Shown here piece by piece: positions 53,199 through 62,068 of a stretch of 64,000 bases of DNA (position 1 is the first letter of the stretch; every line of letters begins with the position of its first letter). Both the position numbers and the translations under genes were made by a program. This DNA comes from AP-15 sp963712825 (GTDB lineage: Bacteria; Pseudomonadota; Alphaproteobacteria; ATCC43930; CGMCC-115725). The stretch is taken from contig CAVQJP010000016.1 in assembly GCA_963712825.1 (NCBI GenBank), forward strand, positions 558,001-622,000. The letters run 5' to 3'. The notes under the pieces were generated by a model. The model was given only the letters and a program-made list of their open reading frames with translations, searched no databases and had not been told where the DNA came from.

Positions 53199-53927
53199 GT
53201 GACCATTCGATCGGCGCGGGACCAGCCGGTCCAGGCGGTCGCCGGGCGCAATTGGAGGCGCGCCGCGGCGCCGGCGCTGTCGGCAATCGCAACCGACGAA
53301 GCGATGATGGAGCATTGCATCGAGCTGTCGCGGCTCGCCGTCGGCAAGGGCGAATACCCGTTCGCGACCGTGATCGCCCGCGACGGGCAGATCGTTGCCG
53401 AGGGGATCAATAGCACCAACCGGGACGGCGACGTGACCCGCCACGGCGAGACGATCGCCCTTTCGCACGCGCAAAAGACGATCGGGCGCGAGCAATTGCG
53501 CCGCTGCACGCTCTATTCGAACATCGAGCCCTGCGCGATGTGCGCCTATTGCATTCGCGAGGCCTGGGTCGGCCGGGTGGTCTACGCGCTCGGCTCGCCG
53601 GTTATGGGCGGCCTCTCGAAATGGAACATTCTGCGCGACGACGGCTTGTCGGACCGCATCCCTGAGATTTTCGGGGCGGTCCCCGAGGTGGTCAGCGGGG
53701 TCCTGCTCGACAAGGCCCAGCAAGCCTGGCGGGACTGGAGCCCGTTCGCCTGGGAGATGATCAAATTGCGCGGGTTGCTGACCGCACCCAGCACCCAGCA
53801 AGGCCAGATTGTGGTGCAGCCGGCGCACAGCCGCTCATTGTGGCATTATCTGCACATCCTGTTTATGCGCAGCGGTCAGTCGCGCCATCGGATCGAGCGC
53901 GCCGCGGCATCGCGCACCGATTTGTGA
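53199..53927 (+). CDS. CMP/dCMP-type zinc deaminase
   Basis: A 242-residue nucleoside/base deaminase. Zinc ligands are His82 with catalytic Glu84 (RHGETIALSH) and Cys112/Cys115 (NIEPCAMCAYCIREAWVGRV). The N-terminal helix MMEHCIELSRLAVGKGEYPF is typical for guanine- or tRNA-adenosine-deaminase-like members. The C-terminal 70 residues are an extension with low similarity. GTG 53199 is the chosen start; ATG 53304 is the alternative and would remove 35 residues that are not clearly conserved. Substrate open. Confidence 0.78.
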   Translation: MTIRSARDQPVQAVAGRNWRRAAAPALSAIATDEAMMEHCIELSRLAVGKGEYPFATVIARDGQIVAEGINSTNRDGDVTRHGETIALSHAQKTIGREQLRRCTLYSNIEPCAMCAYCIREAWVGRVVYALGSPVMGGLSKWNILRDDGLSDRIPEIFGAVPEVVSGVLLDKAQQAWRDWSPFAWEMIKLRGLLTAPSTQQGQIVVQPAHSRSLWHYLHILFMRSGQSRHRIERAAASRTDL

Positions 53928-53958
53928 CCGGGCCGGCCCGCGGCGGGAGCATTCGAGG

Positions 53959-54735
53959 ATGGATCAGATCGCGCGCGCGGCGGCGCCGGTCGCGGCCGGC
54001 GAAAACAGCGGTGTCGGGGGTATGCTCAGCCGGCGTGCCAAGGCGCACAGCCCATTGCGCCGGGCATTGCGCCGCTCGATCCATTTCCTGGCCTACCATT
54101 TTGTTCTCGGGCGCCGGCGCACCCGGACGACGCGGGTCGCCGGTTTTCGCCTGACGGTGCGCCCGACGGTCTTTCATCCGCGCTATTTCATCAGCAGCGA
54201 GTGCTTTGCCGACTTCATCGGCCGGCTCGACCTCGCCGGCAAGCGCGTCCTCGATGTCGGAACCGGGTCGGGCATCCTCGCGCTCGCCGCCGCGCGCGCC
54301 GGCGCCGCCAACGTCGTCGCCGCCGACATCAACCCGAACGCAGCACTCTCGGCCGCCGAAAACGCGCGCGCCAACGGGTTTGGCGACCGGGTCGGCGCGG
54401 TATGCTCCGACCTGCTCTCGGCGCTCGCACCGCGGCCGCTCTTCGACGTGATCCTGTCGAGCCCGCCCAAGCACGCCGGCGAGCCGCGCGACCTCGCCGA
54501 TCGCGGCTGGCATGCCGGCCCTGCTTACCGCGATGTCGCAGCCCTGTTCGCGCAGTCGCGCCAGCGCCTGAAGCCGGGGGGGCGTCTTTTGGTCATGGTC
54601 TCGTCGGACACCGACCTCGCTCTGTTCGGGACGCTGATCGAAGAGGCCGGATTCCACGCCCGGCCGGTGCACGAACATTCCATTGTTATCGAATTGTTTA
54701 TTATTTACGAGCTCCTCGCGCGCTTGAGAGCATAA
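53959..54735 (+). CDS. SAM-dependent methyltransferase (MTS/HemK-like)
   Basis: A 258-residue class I methyltransferase. Residues about 1-65 are basic; then HPRYFISSECFADFIGRLDL leads to motif I VLDVGTGSGILALAAARAGA, acidic motif II VVAADINPNAA and the catalytic-type motif DVILSSPPKHAG in the NPPY position. Such motifs occur in small-molecule, protein-glutamine and nucleotide methyltransferases; the target is unknown. It begins 31 bp after the deaminase gene and probably forms an operon with it. Confidence 0.78.
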   Translation: MDQIARAAAPVAAGENSGVGGMLSRRAKAHSPLRRALRRSIHFLAYHFVLGRRRTRTTRVAGFRLTVRPTVFHPRYFISSECFADFIGRLDLAGKRVLDVGTGSGILALAAARAGAANVVAADINPNAALSAAENARANGFGDRVGAVCSDLLSALAPRPLFDVILSSPPKHAGEPRDLADRGWHAGPAYRDVAALFAQSRQRLKPGGRLLVMVSSDTDLALFGTLIEEAGFHARPVHEHSIVIELFIIYELLARLRA

Positions 54736-54763
54736 TAAGATCGGGTGGACTGTCAGCTCGTCA

Positions 54764-54826
54764 CCCCCGCGCAAGCGCGGGGTCCAAAGCGCGCCCCTGG
54801 GTTCCCGCTTTCGCTGGAATGACTTT
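54764..54826. repeat. Dispersed repeat, third copy of the CCCGCTTTCGC family
   Basis: CGCGCAAGCGCGGGGTCC pairs loosely with GGGTTCCCGCTTTCGCTGGAATGAC about 15 bp further. It belongs to the family at 13716 and 30465. It lies at the start of the 345-bp gap before the RND operon; the remaining gap should hold its promoter, but no clear -35/-10 pair was found. Confidence 0.6.
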
Positions 54827-55080
54827 CAATGCGATGGAATGGGCTGCCGGAGTGGCCTGACGGCGCTGGCCCAGGGCGCGTCAGCGCGCGCTTGGTCAGG
54901 TTGGACTCCGGCGAGCACTTCGGTGTAAAGGATTTGCGGTTCATTGCTGCCTGCCCGAGCGTGGGACAGCATACACACTCTGAAATACCGGAGCGATTTC
55001 TTTGCTCGCGCATGCTGGAGGGGGTGCAGCATCCATTACATTATGATTACGATTGCCTGCCACATACCTCTATCCGGGCA

Positions 55081-56346
55081 ATGACGGACCCGTCATCGGG
55101 AAAGCGGCCCGCGGCTGCGCTGTCCGTCGCCGGCCAACTGGCCGTCGTCGGGGCGCTGGCGCTCGGCCTTTTGCTTCTTGTCGGCCGCGTCCAGCTCGTC
55201 GATGCGCCGCTCGCGAGCCAGGCGGAACCCGTGAGCCCGGCCGCCGAGCCCGGCACCTTCCGGCCCACCAAGGAGCAGTTGGCCGGCATCAATGTCGCGG
55301 CCGTGAAGGTCGCGACGTTCCATCCCGAACGGGTGACCGAGGGCAATATCGCGATCGACGACGATTTGACGACGCCGGTGTTTTCGCCCTATTCGGGTCG
55401 GGTCATCAGGCTGATCGCCAAGCTCGGCGACCATGTCGCGCGCGGCGCCCCGTTGATGGCGGTCGCGGCGAGCGAGTTCGTGCAGGGCCAGAACGACCTG
55501 GTGACGGCGGGTGCAAACCTGAAGACCGCGCGGGCGCAGCTCAACCTTGCCGCTACGGCAGAGCAGCGCGAGCGCGCGCTCTACCAAGCCAAAGGGGCGG
55601 CGCTCAAGGATTGGCAGCAGAGCCAAATGGATCTCGCGACCGCCCAGAACGGTCTGCGCAGCCAGGAGATTGCGCTGGCGGCGGTGCGCAACCGGCTGCG
55701 TATTTTGGGCAAGAGCGACAAGGAGATCGACGCGATCGAAAACGGCGCGCCGCTCGACATGGAGCCGGTCGCCTATATAGTCGCGCCGATCAGCGGCACC
55801 GTGACCCAGCGCCAGGTAGGGCTCGGTCAGAACATCCTGTCGGTCCAGGGCGGCGCCTCGACCCCGGTCTACACGATCGGCGATTTGTCGACGGTGTGGC
55901 TCGTCGCCAATGTCCGCGAGGCGGATGCGCCGCTGATCCGGGTTGGCGAGCCGCTCGAGGTGCGGGTGTTGGCCTACCCGGGCCGGGTTTTCAAGGCAAA
56001 GATTTCGTGGATCGCCCCGTCGATCGACGCCAACACCCATCGGCTGCCGGTGCGCGCCGATGTCGAGAACCCGGACGGGGCGTTGAAGCCCGGCATGTTC
56101 GCGCGGTTCAGCATCATCACCGGGCCGGCCGCGACCCTTCCCGCCGTGCCGGAGAGCGCTATCGTGTACGAGGGCGACACGGCCCGGGTCTGGGTCGTGC
56201 GTCCGGACGGTGCGATCGTCTCGCGCCTGATCGGTGCCGGCGAAGCCGGCGACGGCATGGTCGAGGTGTTGAACGGGTTGTCGGCCGGCGAAAAGATCGT
56301 GACCTCGGGCACGCTGTTCATCGACCGCGCCGCCAACGGGGACTGA
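55081..56346 (+). CDS. RND efflux periplasmic adaptor (CzcB/CusB-like)
   Basis: A 421-residue membrane-fusion protein with an N-terminal helix (LAVVGALALGLLLLVGRVQL). It shows the lipoyl half motifs VFSPYSGRVIRLIAKLGDHV and YIVAPISGTVTQRQVGLGQN around a helical hairpin, then STVWLVANVREADAPLIRVG and the barrel segment KPGMFARFSIITG. ATG 55081 places the anchor helix at the N-terminus; the in-frame extension to 54829 runs through a repeat. It forms a tripartite pump with the next two genes. Confidence 0.88.
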   Translation: MTDPSSGKRPAAALSVAGQLAVVGALALGLLLLVGRVQLVDAPLASQAEPVSPAAEPGTFRPTKEQLAGINVAAVKVATFHPERVTEGNIAIDDDLTTPVFSPYSGRVIRLIAKLGDHVARGAPLMAVAASEFVQGQNDLVTAGANLKTARAQLNLAATAEQRERALYQAKGAALKDWQQSQMDLATAQNGLRSQEIALAAVRNRLRILGKSDKEIDAIENGAPLDMEPVAYIVAPISGTVTQRQVGLGQNILSVQGGASTPVYTIGDLSTVWLVANVREADAPLIRVGEPLEVRVLAYPGRVFKAKISWIAPSIDANTHRLPVRADVENPDGALKPGMFARFSIITGPAATLPAVPESAIVYEGDTARVWVVRPDGAIVSRLIGAGEAGDGMVEVLNGLSAGEKIVTSGTLFIDRAANGD

Positions 56347-56373
56347 GCTCCACACCCGCGCCCCCGGTCGGTT

Positions 56374-59300
56374 ATGGACAACATCGTCGCCTTTGCGCTG
56401 AAGCAGCGGGTGCTGATGATCCTGCTGCTGCTGTTCCTGTTTGCGGCCGGGCTCGCCAGTTTCTTCCGGCTCAACATCGAGGCCTATCCGGACCCGGTGC
56501 CGCCGCTGGTCGACATCGTCACCCAGAACGCCGGCCAGTCGGCCGAAGAGATCGAGCGCTACATCACGATCCCGATCGAGATCCAGATGGCCGGGATCCC
56601 GAATGTCAGCGCCGTGCGGACGATCTCGCTGTTCGGTCTGTCCGACGTCAAGGTCCAGTTCACCTATGACTTTACCTACGACGAAGCCGAGCAGTGGGTG
56701 ATCAACCGGTTGTCGCAGCTGGGGCCGCTGGCGAACGGCGCCGCACCGCAGATTTCGCCGGAGCGCCCGATCGGGGAGATCTACCGCTATCGGGTCGTCG
56801 GTCCGCTGGGCTACAGCGTGACCGATCTGAAGACGATCCAAGACTGGATTTTGGAACGCCGCTTCAAGGCGGTGCCGGGCGTCATCGACGTGACCGGCTG
56901 GGGCGGCAAGACCAAAACCTATGACATCACGGTCGACCTCGACCGGCTGCTCGAATACGGCGTCAGCCTGCAGCAGCTGCTGCAGGTGCTCAACAACAGC
57001 AACATCAACGTCGGCGGGCAGACCGTCAATTTCGGCCCGCAGGCGGCGATCGTGCGCGGCGTCGGGCTGATCCACTCGGTCGAGCAAATCCGCGACACGA
57101 TGGTCAGCGCCAACAACGGCTCGCCGGTGCGCATCGGCGATGTCGCGACGGTCACGACCGGCCATCTGCCGCGGCTCGGCATCGCCGGGCAGAACACTGA
57201 CGACGACATCGTCCAGGGGATCGTGCTGATGCGGCGCGGCGAGCAGAGTCTGCCGACGATCCGCCGCGTCGAAGCTGAGGTCGCCAAGATCAACGGGTCG
57301 AACATCCTCCCGCCGGGCGTCAGCGTCCAGAAGATCTACGATCGAACCGAGTTGATAGAGGTCACAACCCGCACGGTCCTGCACAACATGCTTCTCGGCA
57401 TCGTGCTGATCTTTTTTGTGCAATGGCTGTTTCTCGGCGACTTGCGCAGCGCCGTCATCGTCGCGACGACGATCCCGTTCGCGCTGTTCTTTGCCGTGAC
57501 CATTCTGGTGCTGCGCGGCGAGTTGGCGAATTTGCTGTCGGTGGGCGCGATCGATTTCGGCCTCGTCGTCGACGCGACCGTGATCATGGTCGAAAACATC
57601 TTTCGCCACCTGCGCGCCGGCCCGCGCGACGAGGCTCTGGTCCCCGAGGGCGTGGGCCGGCGCGCCGGCCTCACCGGCAAGCTCGGGGCGATTTACCGGG
57701 CCGCAAGCGAGGTCAGCCGGGCGATCTTTTTCTCGGCTGCGATCATCATCGCCGGGTTTGTGCCGCTGTTCAGCTTGTCGGGGGTCGAGGGTCACATTTT
57801 CGGGCCGATGGCGCGGACCTACGCCTATGCCATCGTCGGCGGCCTGATCGCGACCTTTACCGTGACGCCGGCGCTGAGCGCCGTGCTGCTGCCGGTCGGG
57901 ATCGAGGAGGTCGAGACCTTTGTCGTCCGCGGACTGCGCCGTGTTTACCGCCCGGTTCTCGAATTCGCGCTGGCTAACCGCATTTTGAGCTTGGGCAGCG
58001 CTGCGATCGTGCTCGCCCTGGCGCTGGTGGCGGTGCGCGGTCTCGGGCTCGAGTTTCTGCCGCATCTCGAAGAGGGCAATTTGTGGATTCGCGCCACGAT
58101 GCCGCCCTCGATCTCGCTCGAGGAAGGCAATGGCTACGTCAACCGCATGCGCCGCCTGATCCGCAGCTTTCCGGAAGTCGTAACCGTCGTCTCGCAGCAC
58201 GGCCGGCCGGATGACGGCACCGACGCCACCGGCTTCTTCAACGCCGAGTTCTTTGTGCCGTTGAAGCCGTTCGACCAATGGCCGGCCGCGGTCGACAAGG
58301 CGGCGCTGACGCGGCAGATGAACCGGGCGCTCGAAGCGCGATTTCCCGGCGTCGAATTCAATTTCTCCCAGTACATCGAGGACAATGTCGAAGAAGCCGC
58401 CTCGGGCGTAAAGGGCGAGAATTCGGTCAAGCTGTTCGGCAACGACCTCGCCGCGCTCGAAAATACCGCGAACCGGATCAAGGATGTCATGGCGACGGTC
58501 CCGGGCGTCACCGATCTTGCCGTCTTCAATTCCTTGGGCCAGCCGACGGTTCGCATCGACATCGATCGCGTCCGCGCGGCGCGCTACGGGCTCAGCCCCG
58601 GTGACGTCAACGCGACCATATCGGCGGCGATCGGCGGCCAGGCCGCCGGCAACCTTTACGAAGAGGGCAGCGACCGCAACTTTCCGATGGTCGTGCGCCT
58701 GGCGCCGAAATTCCGCGAAAGCCTGTCGGCGATCCGCCGCATCTCGATCAGCGCGCCGAGTCCGAACGGCACCGGGATCGTGCCGATTCCGCTGACCGAC
58801 GTCGCCGATGTCAGGCTCGTCTCCGGCGCCTCCTTCATCTATCGCGAGGACCAGGAGCGCTACATCCCGATCAAGTTCAGCGTGCGCGGCCGCGATCTCG
58901 GCGGTGCGGTGCAGGAAGCGCAGCGGCGGATCGCAAAAGATGTGCGGCTGCCGCCGGGCTATCGTCTCGAATGGGTCGGCGAGTTCGGCGAGCTGAAGGA
59001 CGCGATCGGGCGTCTGTCCGTGGTCGTGCCGCTGAGCCTTGCCCTGATGAGCGTATTGCTGTTTGTCAATTTTGGGTCGTTGACCGACACCGTGCTGGCG
59101 GCAAGCGTGATGCCGATGGCGCTGGTCGGCGGGATTTTTGCCCTGTTTCTGACCGGCACGCCGTTCAGCGTGTCGGCGGCGATCGGTTTTGTCGCGCTGT
59201 TCGGGATTTCGGCGATGGACGGCATCATCGTCATCTCCTACTACAACAAGCTGATTTTCGACGGTGTGGCGCGCGCCGCCGCCATCCGCCGCACCTGCGA

Positions 59301-59538
59301 GGTGCAGATGCGGCCGGTGGTGATGACCTGTGCCGCGGCCGGCGTCGGGCTGCTGCCAGCGGCGATGTCGACCGCGATCGGCAGCCAGGTGCAAAAGCCG
59401 CTGGCGATCGTGGTGGTCGGCGGGGTGCTGCTGGCGCCGGTGCTGATCATGATCGTGCTGCCGGTGCTGGTCGACATGTTCTCGCGCCGTCGCCAGCCGG
59501 CCGGGGAGGCCGCACCCCAGCCCTCGCCCGCGGAATAG
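56374..59538 (+). CDS. Heavy-metal-type RND efflux pump (CzcA-like)
   Basis: A 1054-residue inner-membrane proton antiporter with twelve helices and two large periplasmic loops. The fourth-helix motif IDFGLVVDATVIMVEN has Asp394, Asp400 and Glu407 with the spacing of CzcA (DFGxxVDGAVxxVEN), which places it in the HME group that exports divalent or monovalent metal ions. The metal cannot be told from sequence. The gene begins 27 bp after the adaptor and ends five bases before the outer-membrane factor. Confidence 0.9.
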   Translation: MDNIVAFALKQRVLMILLLLFLFAAGLASFFRLNIEAYPDPVPPLVDIVTQNAGQSAEEIERYITIPIEIQMAGIPNVSAVRTISLFGLSDVKVQFTYDFTYDEAEQWVINRLSQLGPLANGAAPQISPERPIGEIYRYRVVGPLGYSVTDLKTIQDWILERRFKAVPGVIDVTGWGGKTKTYDITVDLDRLLEYGVSLQQLLQVLNNSNINVGGQTVNFGPQAAIVRGVGLIHSVEQIRDTMVSANNGSPVRIGDVATVTTGHLPRLGIAGQNTDDDIVQGIVLMRRGEQSLPTIRRVEAEVAKINGSNILPPGVSVQKIYDRTELIEVTTRTVLHNMLLGIVLIFFVQWLFLGDLRSAVIVATTIPFALFFAVTILVLRGELANLLSVGAIDFGLVVDATVIMVENIFRHLRAGPRDEALVPEGVGRRAGLTGKLGAIYRAASEVSRAIFFSAAIIIAGFVPLFSLSGVEGHIFGPMARTYAYAIVGGLIATFTVTPALSAVLLPVGIEEVETFVVRGLRRVYRPVLEFALANRILSLGSAAIVLALALVAVRGLGLEFLPHLEEGNLWIRATMPPSISLEEGNGYVNRMRRLIRSFPEVVTVVSQHGRPDDGTDATGFFNAEFFVPLKPFDQWPAAVDKAALTRQMNRALEARFPGVEFNFSQYIEDNVEEAASGVKGENSVKLFGNDLAALENTANRIKDVMATVPGVTDLAVFNSLGQPTVRIDIDRVRAARYGLSPGDVNATISAAIGGQAAGNLYEEGSDRNFPMVVRLAPKFRESLSAIRRISISAPSPNGTGIVPIPLTDVADVRLVSGASFIYREDQERYIPIKFSVRGRDLGGAVQEAQRRIAKDVRLPPGYRLEWVGEFGELKDAIGRLSVVVPLSLALMSVLLFVNFGSLTDTVLAASVMPMALVGGIFALFLTGTPFSVSAAIGFVALFGISAMDGIIVISYYNKLIFDGVARAAAIRRTCEVQMRPVVMTCAAAGVGLLPAAMSTAIGSQVQKPLAIVVVGGVLLAPVLIMIVLPVLVDMFSRRRQPAGEAAPQPSPAE

Positions 59539-59543
59539 CGGCC

Positions 59544-61066
59544 GTGGCCAACGCCCGCGGCCGTCCGTGTCCCGCCATCTGGCTCGGCGCAGCACTTCTG
59601 CTGGCCGGTTGCGAGGTCGGGCCGGATTTCGCGCGTCCGGAGCCGCCCGCCGGTGCCGGCTACACCCCCGAACCCCTGCCGGCACGGACCGAAGCGGCGC
59701 CGATCGCGGCCGGCGGGCCGCAGCGCTTTGTCCAGGGTCTCGACATCCCCGGGCAATGGTGGGCGCTGTTTCATTCGCCGGCGTTGAATGCGCTCATAGA
59801 GCAGGCGATTGCCGCGAACCCGACCCTGCCGGCGGCGCGCGGGCGGCATTGCGCCAGGCCTGGGAGGACGTCTATGCCGAACAGGGCTCCTTGTTCCCGA
59901 GCGTCGCCGCCGGTTTTTCGCCGAGCCGCAGCAAGACCTCCGCCAGCATAGCGCCGGTGCCGTCGAGCAATCTTCTCTACTACAGCCTCTACACCCCCCA
60001 GGTGACGGTCTCGTATGCGCCGGACGTATTTGGCGGCACGCGGCGGCAGATCGAATCCCTGGTCGCGGCGGCGGAGTCGCAGCGGTTCGAGCTCGAAGCC
60101 GCCTATCTGACCCTGACCTCCAACATTGTCGCTGCGGCGGTGCAGGAAGCCTCGCTGCGCGGGCAGATCGCGGCAACCGAGGAAATCATCAAGGTCGACA
60201 GCGACGGCCTCGACATCCTGCGCCGCCAACTGGCGCTGGGCGCGGTGGCCGGCGCCGACGTCGCGGCGCAGGAGGCCGCGCTCGCCCAGGCGCAGGCGAT
60301 GTTGCCGCCGTTGCAAAAGCAGCTGGAAGTCGAGCGCGACATGCTGACGGCGCTGCTCGGCCGATTTCCCAACCAGCAGCCGGCCGAGACATTCGACCTC
60401 GCCTCGCTGCAACTGCCGTACGAGCTCCCGGTCAGCCTGCCGTCGAAACTGGTCGAGCAGCGCCCCGATGTGCGCTCCGCCGAGGCGCAACTGCACGCCG
60501 CGAGCGCGCAGATCGGCGTTGCCGTCGCGGCGCGCTTGCCGCAGTTCTCGCTGACCGGCAACGCCGGCACCACGGCGCTTACCTTCGCGGGTCTCGCTAC
60601 GCCCGGCAACGTGTTTTGGACATTGGCCGGCAACGTGACGCAGACAGTGTTCGACGCCGGCACCCTGTTGCACAAGCAGCGCGCCGCCGAGGCTGCCTTC
60701 GACCAGGCTGCGGCGCAATACCGCAGCACGGTCATCGCCGCCCTTCAGAACGTCGCCGACAGCTTGCGCGCGCTGCAATCGGACGCGGATGCGCTGAAAG
60801 CGGCTGCCGCCGCGCAACAGGCCGCCGCCGCCAGCCTCGACATCACTCGCCGGCAATTGCAGCTCGGTGCGGTCAACTACCTGGCGCTGCTGACCGCTGA
60901 GAGCGCCTACCAAACCTCGCTCACCAATGTCGTGCAGGCACAGGCGAGCCGCTATGCCGACACCGCGGCACTGTTCCAGGCTTTGGGCGGCGGCTGGTGG
61001 AACCGCGCCGATCTTGCCCCGACCAAGACTGCCGCCGCTGGCGCGGCGCTCGACGACAATCGTTAG
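59544..61066 (+). CDS. NodT-like outer-membrane efflux lipoprotein, frameshifted
   Basis: TolC-family channel of the RND pump. The N-terminus (GTG 59544) encodes PAIWLGAALLLAGCEVGPDF, a lipoprotein signal with Cys lipobox, and LDIPGQWWALFHSPALNALI. After NPTLPAAR the frame must shift near 59840 to continue ALRQAWEDVYAEQGSLFPSV and then SYAPDVFGGTRRQIESLVAA, LVEQRPDVRSAEAQLHAASA and RRQLQLGAVNYLALLTAESA to the stop. The phase change equals one missing base. Repaired length is about 508 residues, normal for the family. Mutation or assembly error cannot be told apart. Confidence 0.82.
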
Positions 61067-61083
61067 CCCGCGCGCTTAGGGTA

Positions 61084-61265
61084 AAACCCGATTATTGGGA
61101 TTTTTTGTATTTCTCGTTTGTGGTCGGCATGACTTTCCAATGTCGGACGTGCAGATCGAGGATCACAGCCTCAGGCGCGGCGTGCTCGCCCATGGGGTTC
61201 TTGTGTTCTTCTTTAATGTCATCGTCATGGCGCTGACGATCAACATCGTCGCCGGGCTGATTTGA
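61084..61265 (+). pseudogene. DUF1345 membrane protein, 3' remnant
   Basis: The sequence reads KPDYWDFLYFSFVVGMTFQ, then after a one-base shift MSDVQIEDHSLRRGVLAHGV and VFFFNVIVMALTINIVAGLI-stop. This is the conserved end of DUF1345 proteins (GYWDFLYFSFVIGMTxQVSD type). The remaining about 160 residues are absent. The following 350 bp up to 61616 show no gene, only very GC-rich sequence. Confidence 0.7.
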
Positions 61266-61616
61266 GCCGGGCTGATTTGATTGTCAGCGCTTGATGAGGG
61301 CGCCGGCGCGGGCGGCGCCGAGGCTTGTGGGCTGCCGCTCCGGGGCAGCAGCGCCGCGGCGGACGCGCACCGCCCCGCGGCGCCGATCGCGGCGCCCTCG
61401 GTCGGTTTGCCGCCAGACCGATGCCGGCGCGACAACCGGAAATCATCGGCCTGGCTGCTGCGCGGCGGGTCCGCGGCATCGGGAACGCTAATCGATTGTT
61501 AAATCGGCGGCGGTAAAGCCTGACACTCGGACACCCGCGAAAAAGGGTCGCGGACTGTCGTCTTCGCTTCAACCGCTCCACGTCGGCAGGAGCACCTTTT
61601 TCGAGGTCCGCCAGGC

Positions 61617-62039
61617 ATGACCGCCTTAATCCCACGTCCGCAAACGAGCGGCGAACCGCCGCAGCGGCGGAAAGTGTTGATCGTCGAGGACAACGAACTC
61701 AATATGAAGCTGTTCAACGACCTGCTGATTGCACATGGCTACGAGACCCTGCAGACCAGAAACGGCGCTGAGGCGCTGGCATTGGCCCGCCGGCACCACC
61801 CGGATTTGATCCTGATGGACATCCAGCTGCCCGAGGTCTCGGGTCTCGAGGTCACCAGATTGATCAAGCAGGACGACGAGCTGAAGCTGATCCCGGTGAT
61901 CGCGGTGACCGCTTTTGCGATGAAGGGCGACCGGGAGAAAATGCGCGACGGCGGCTGCGAGGATTACGTGGCCAAGCCGATCTCGGTTGCCGGCTTTCTG
62001 CAAACCGTCGAGCGTTATCTGTGTCGATCGCGGCTGTGA
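61617..62039 (+). CDS. divK: Single-domain response regulator DivK
   Basis: A 140-residue receiver-only protein. After 17 disordered residues, KVLIVEDNELNMKLFNDLL gives the acidic pair Glu24/Asp25, Asp68 (LILMDIQLPEVSG) is the phosphorylation site, and VTAFAMKGDREKM and YVAKPISV supply the Thr and Lys. In Caulobacter DivK controls PleC, DivJ and the CtrA pathway. The adjacent PleD-type gene is the usual alphaproteobacterial partner. Confidence 0.9.
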   Translation: MTALIPRPQTSGEPPQRRKVLIVEDNELNMKLFNDLLIAHGYETLQTRNGAEALALARRHHPDLILMDIQLPEVSGLEVTRLIKQDDELKLIPVIAVTAFAMKGDREKMRDGGCEDYVAKPISVAGFLQTVERYLCRSRL

Positions 62040-62068
62040 TCCGCAACCTCGCAGCGTGAGGGCGCCTC

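Noticed and set aside
54829..55080. N-terminal extension of the RND adaptor gene to 54829
   Set aside because: The extension runs from beside a dispersed repeat, has no conserved sequence and would bury the membrane anchor inside the protein.
55093..59685. A 1530-codon open frame antisense to the RND operon
   Set aside because: It is the antisense shadow of two well-supported genes in high-GC sequence; its composition is His/Arg/Asp-rich without any domain.
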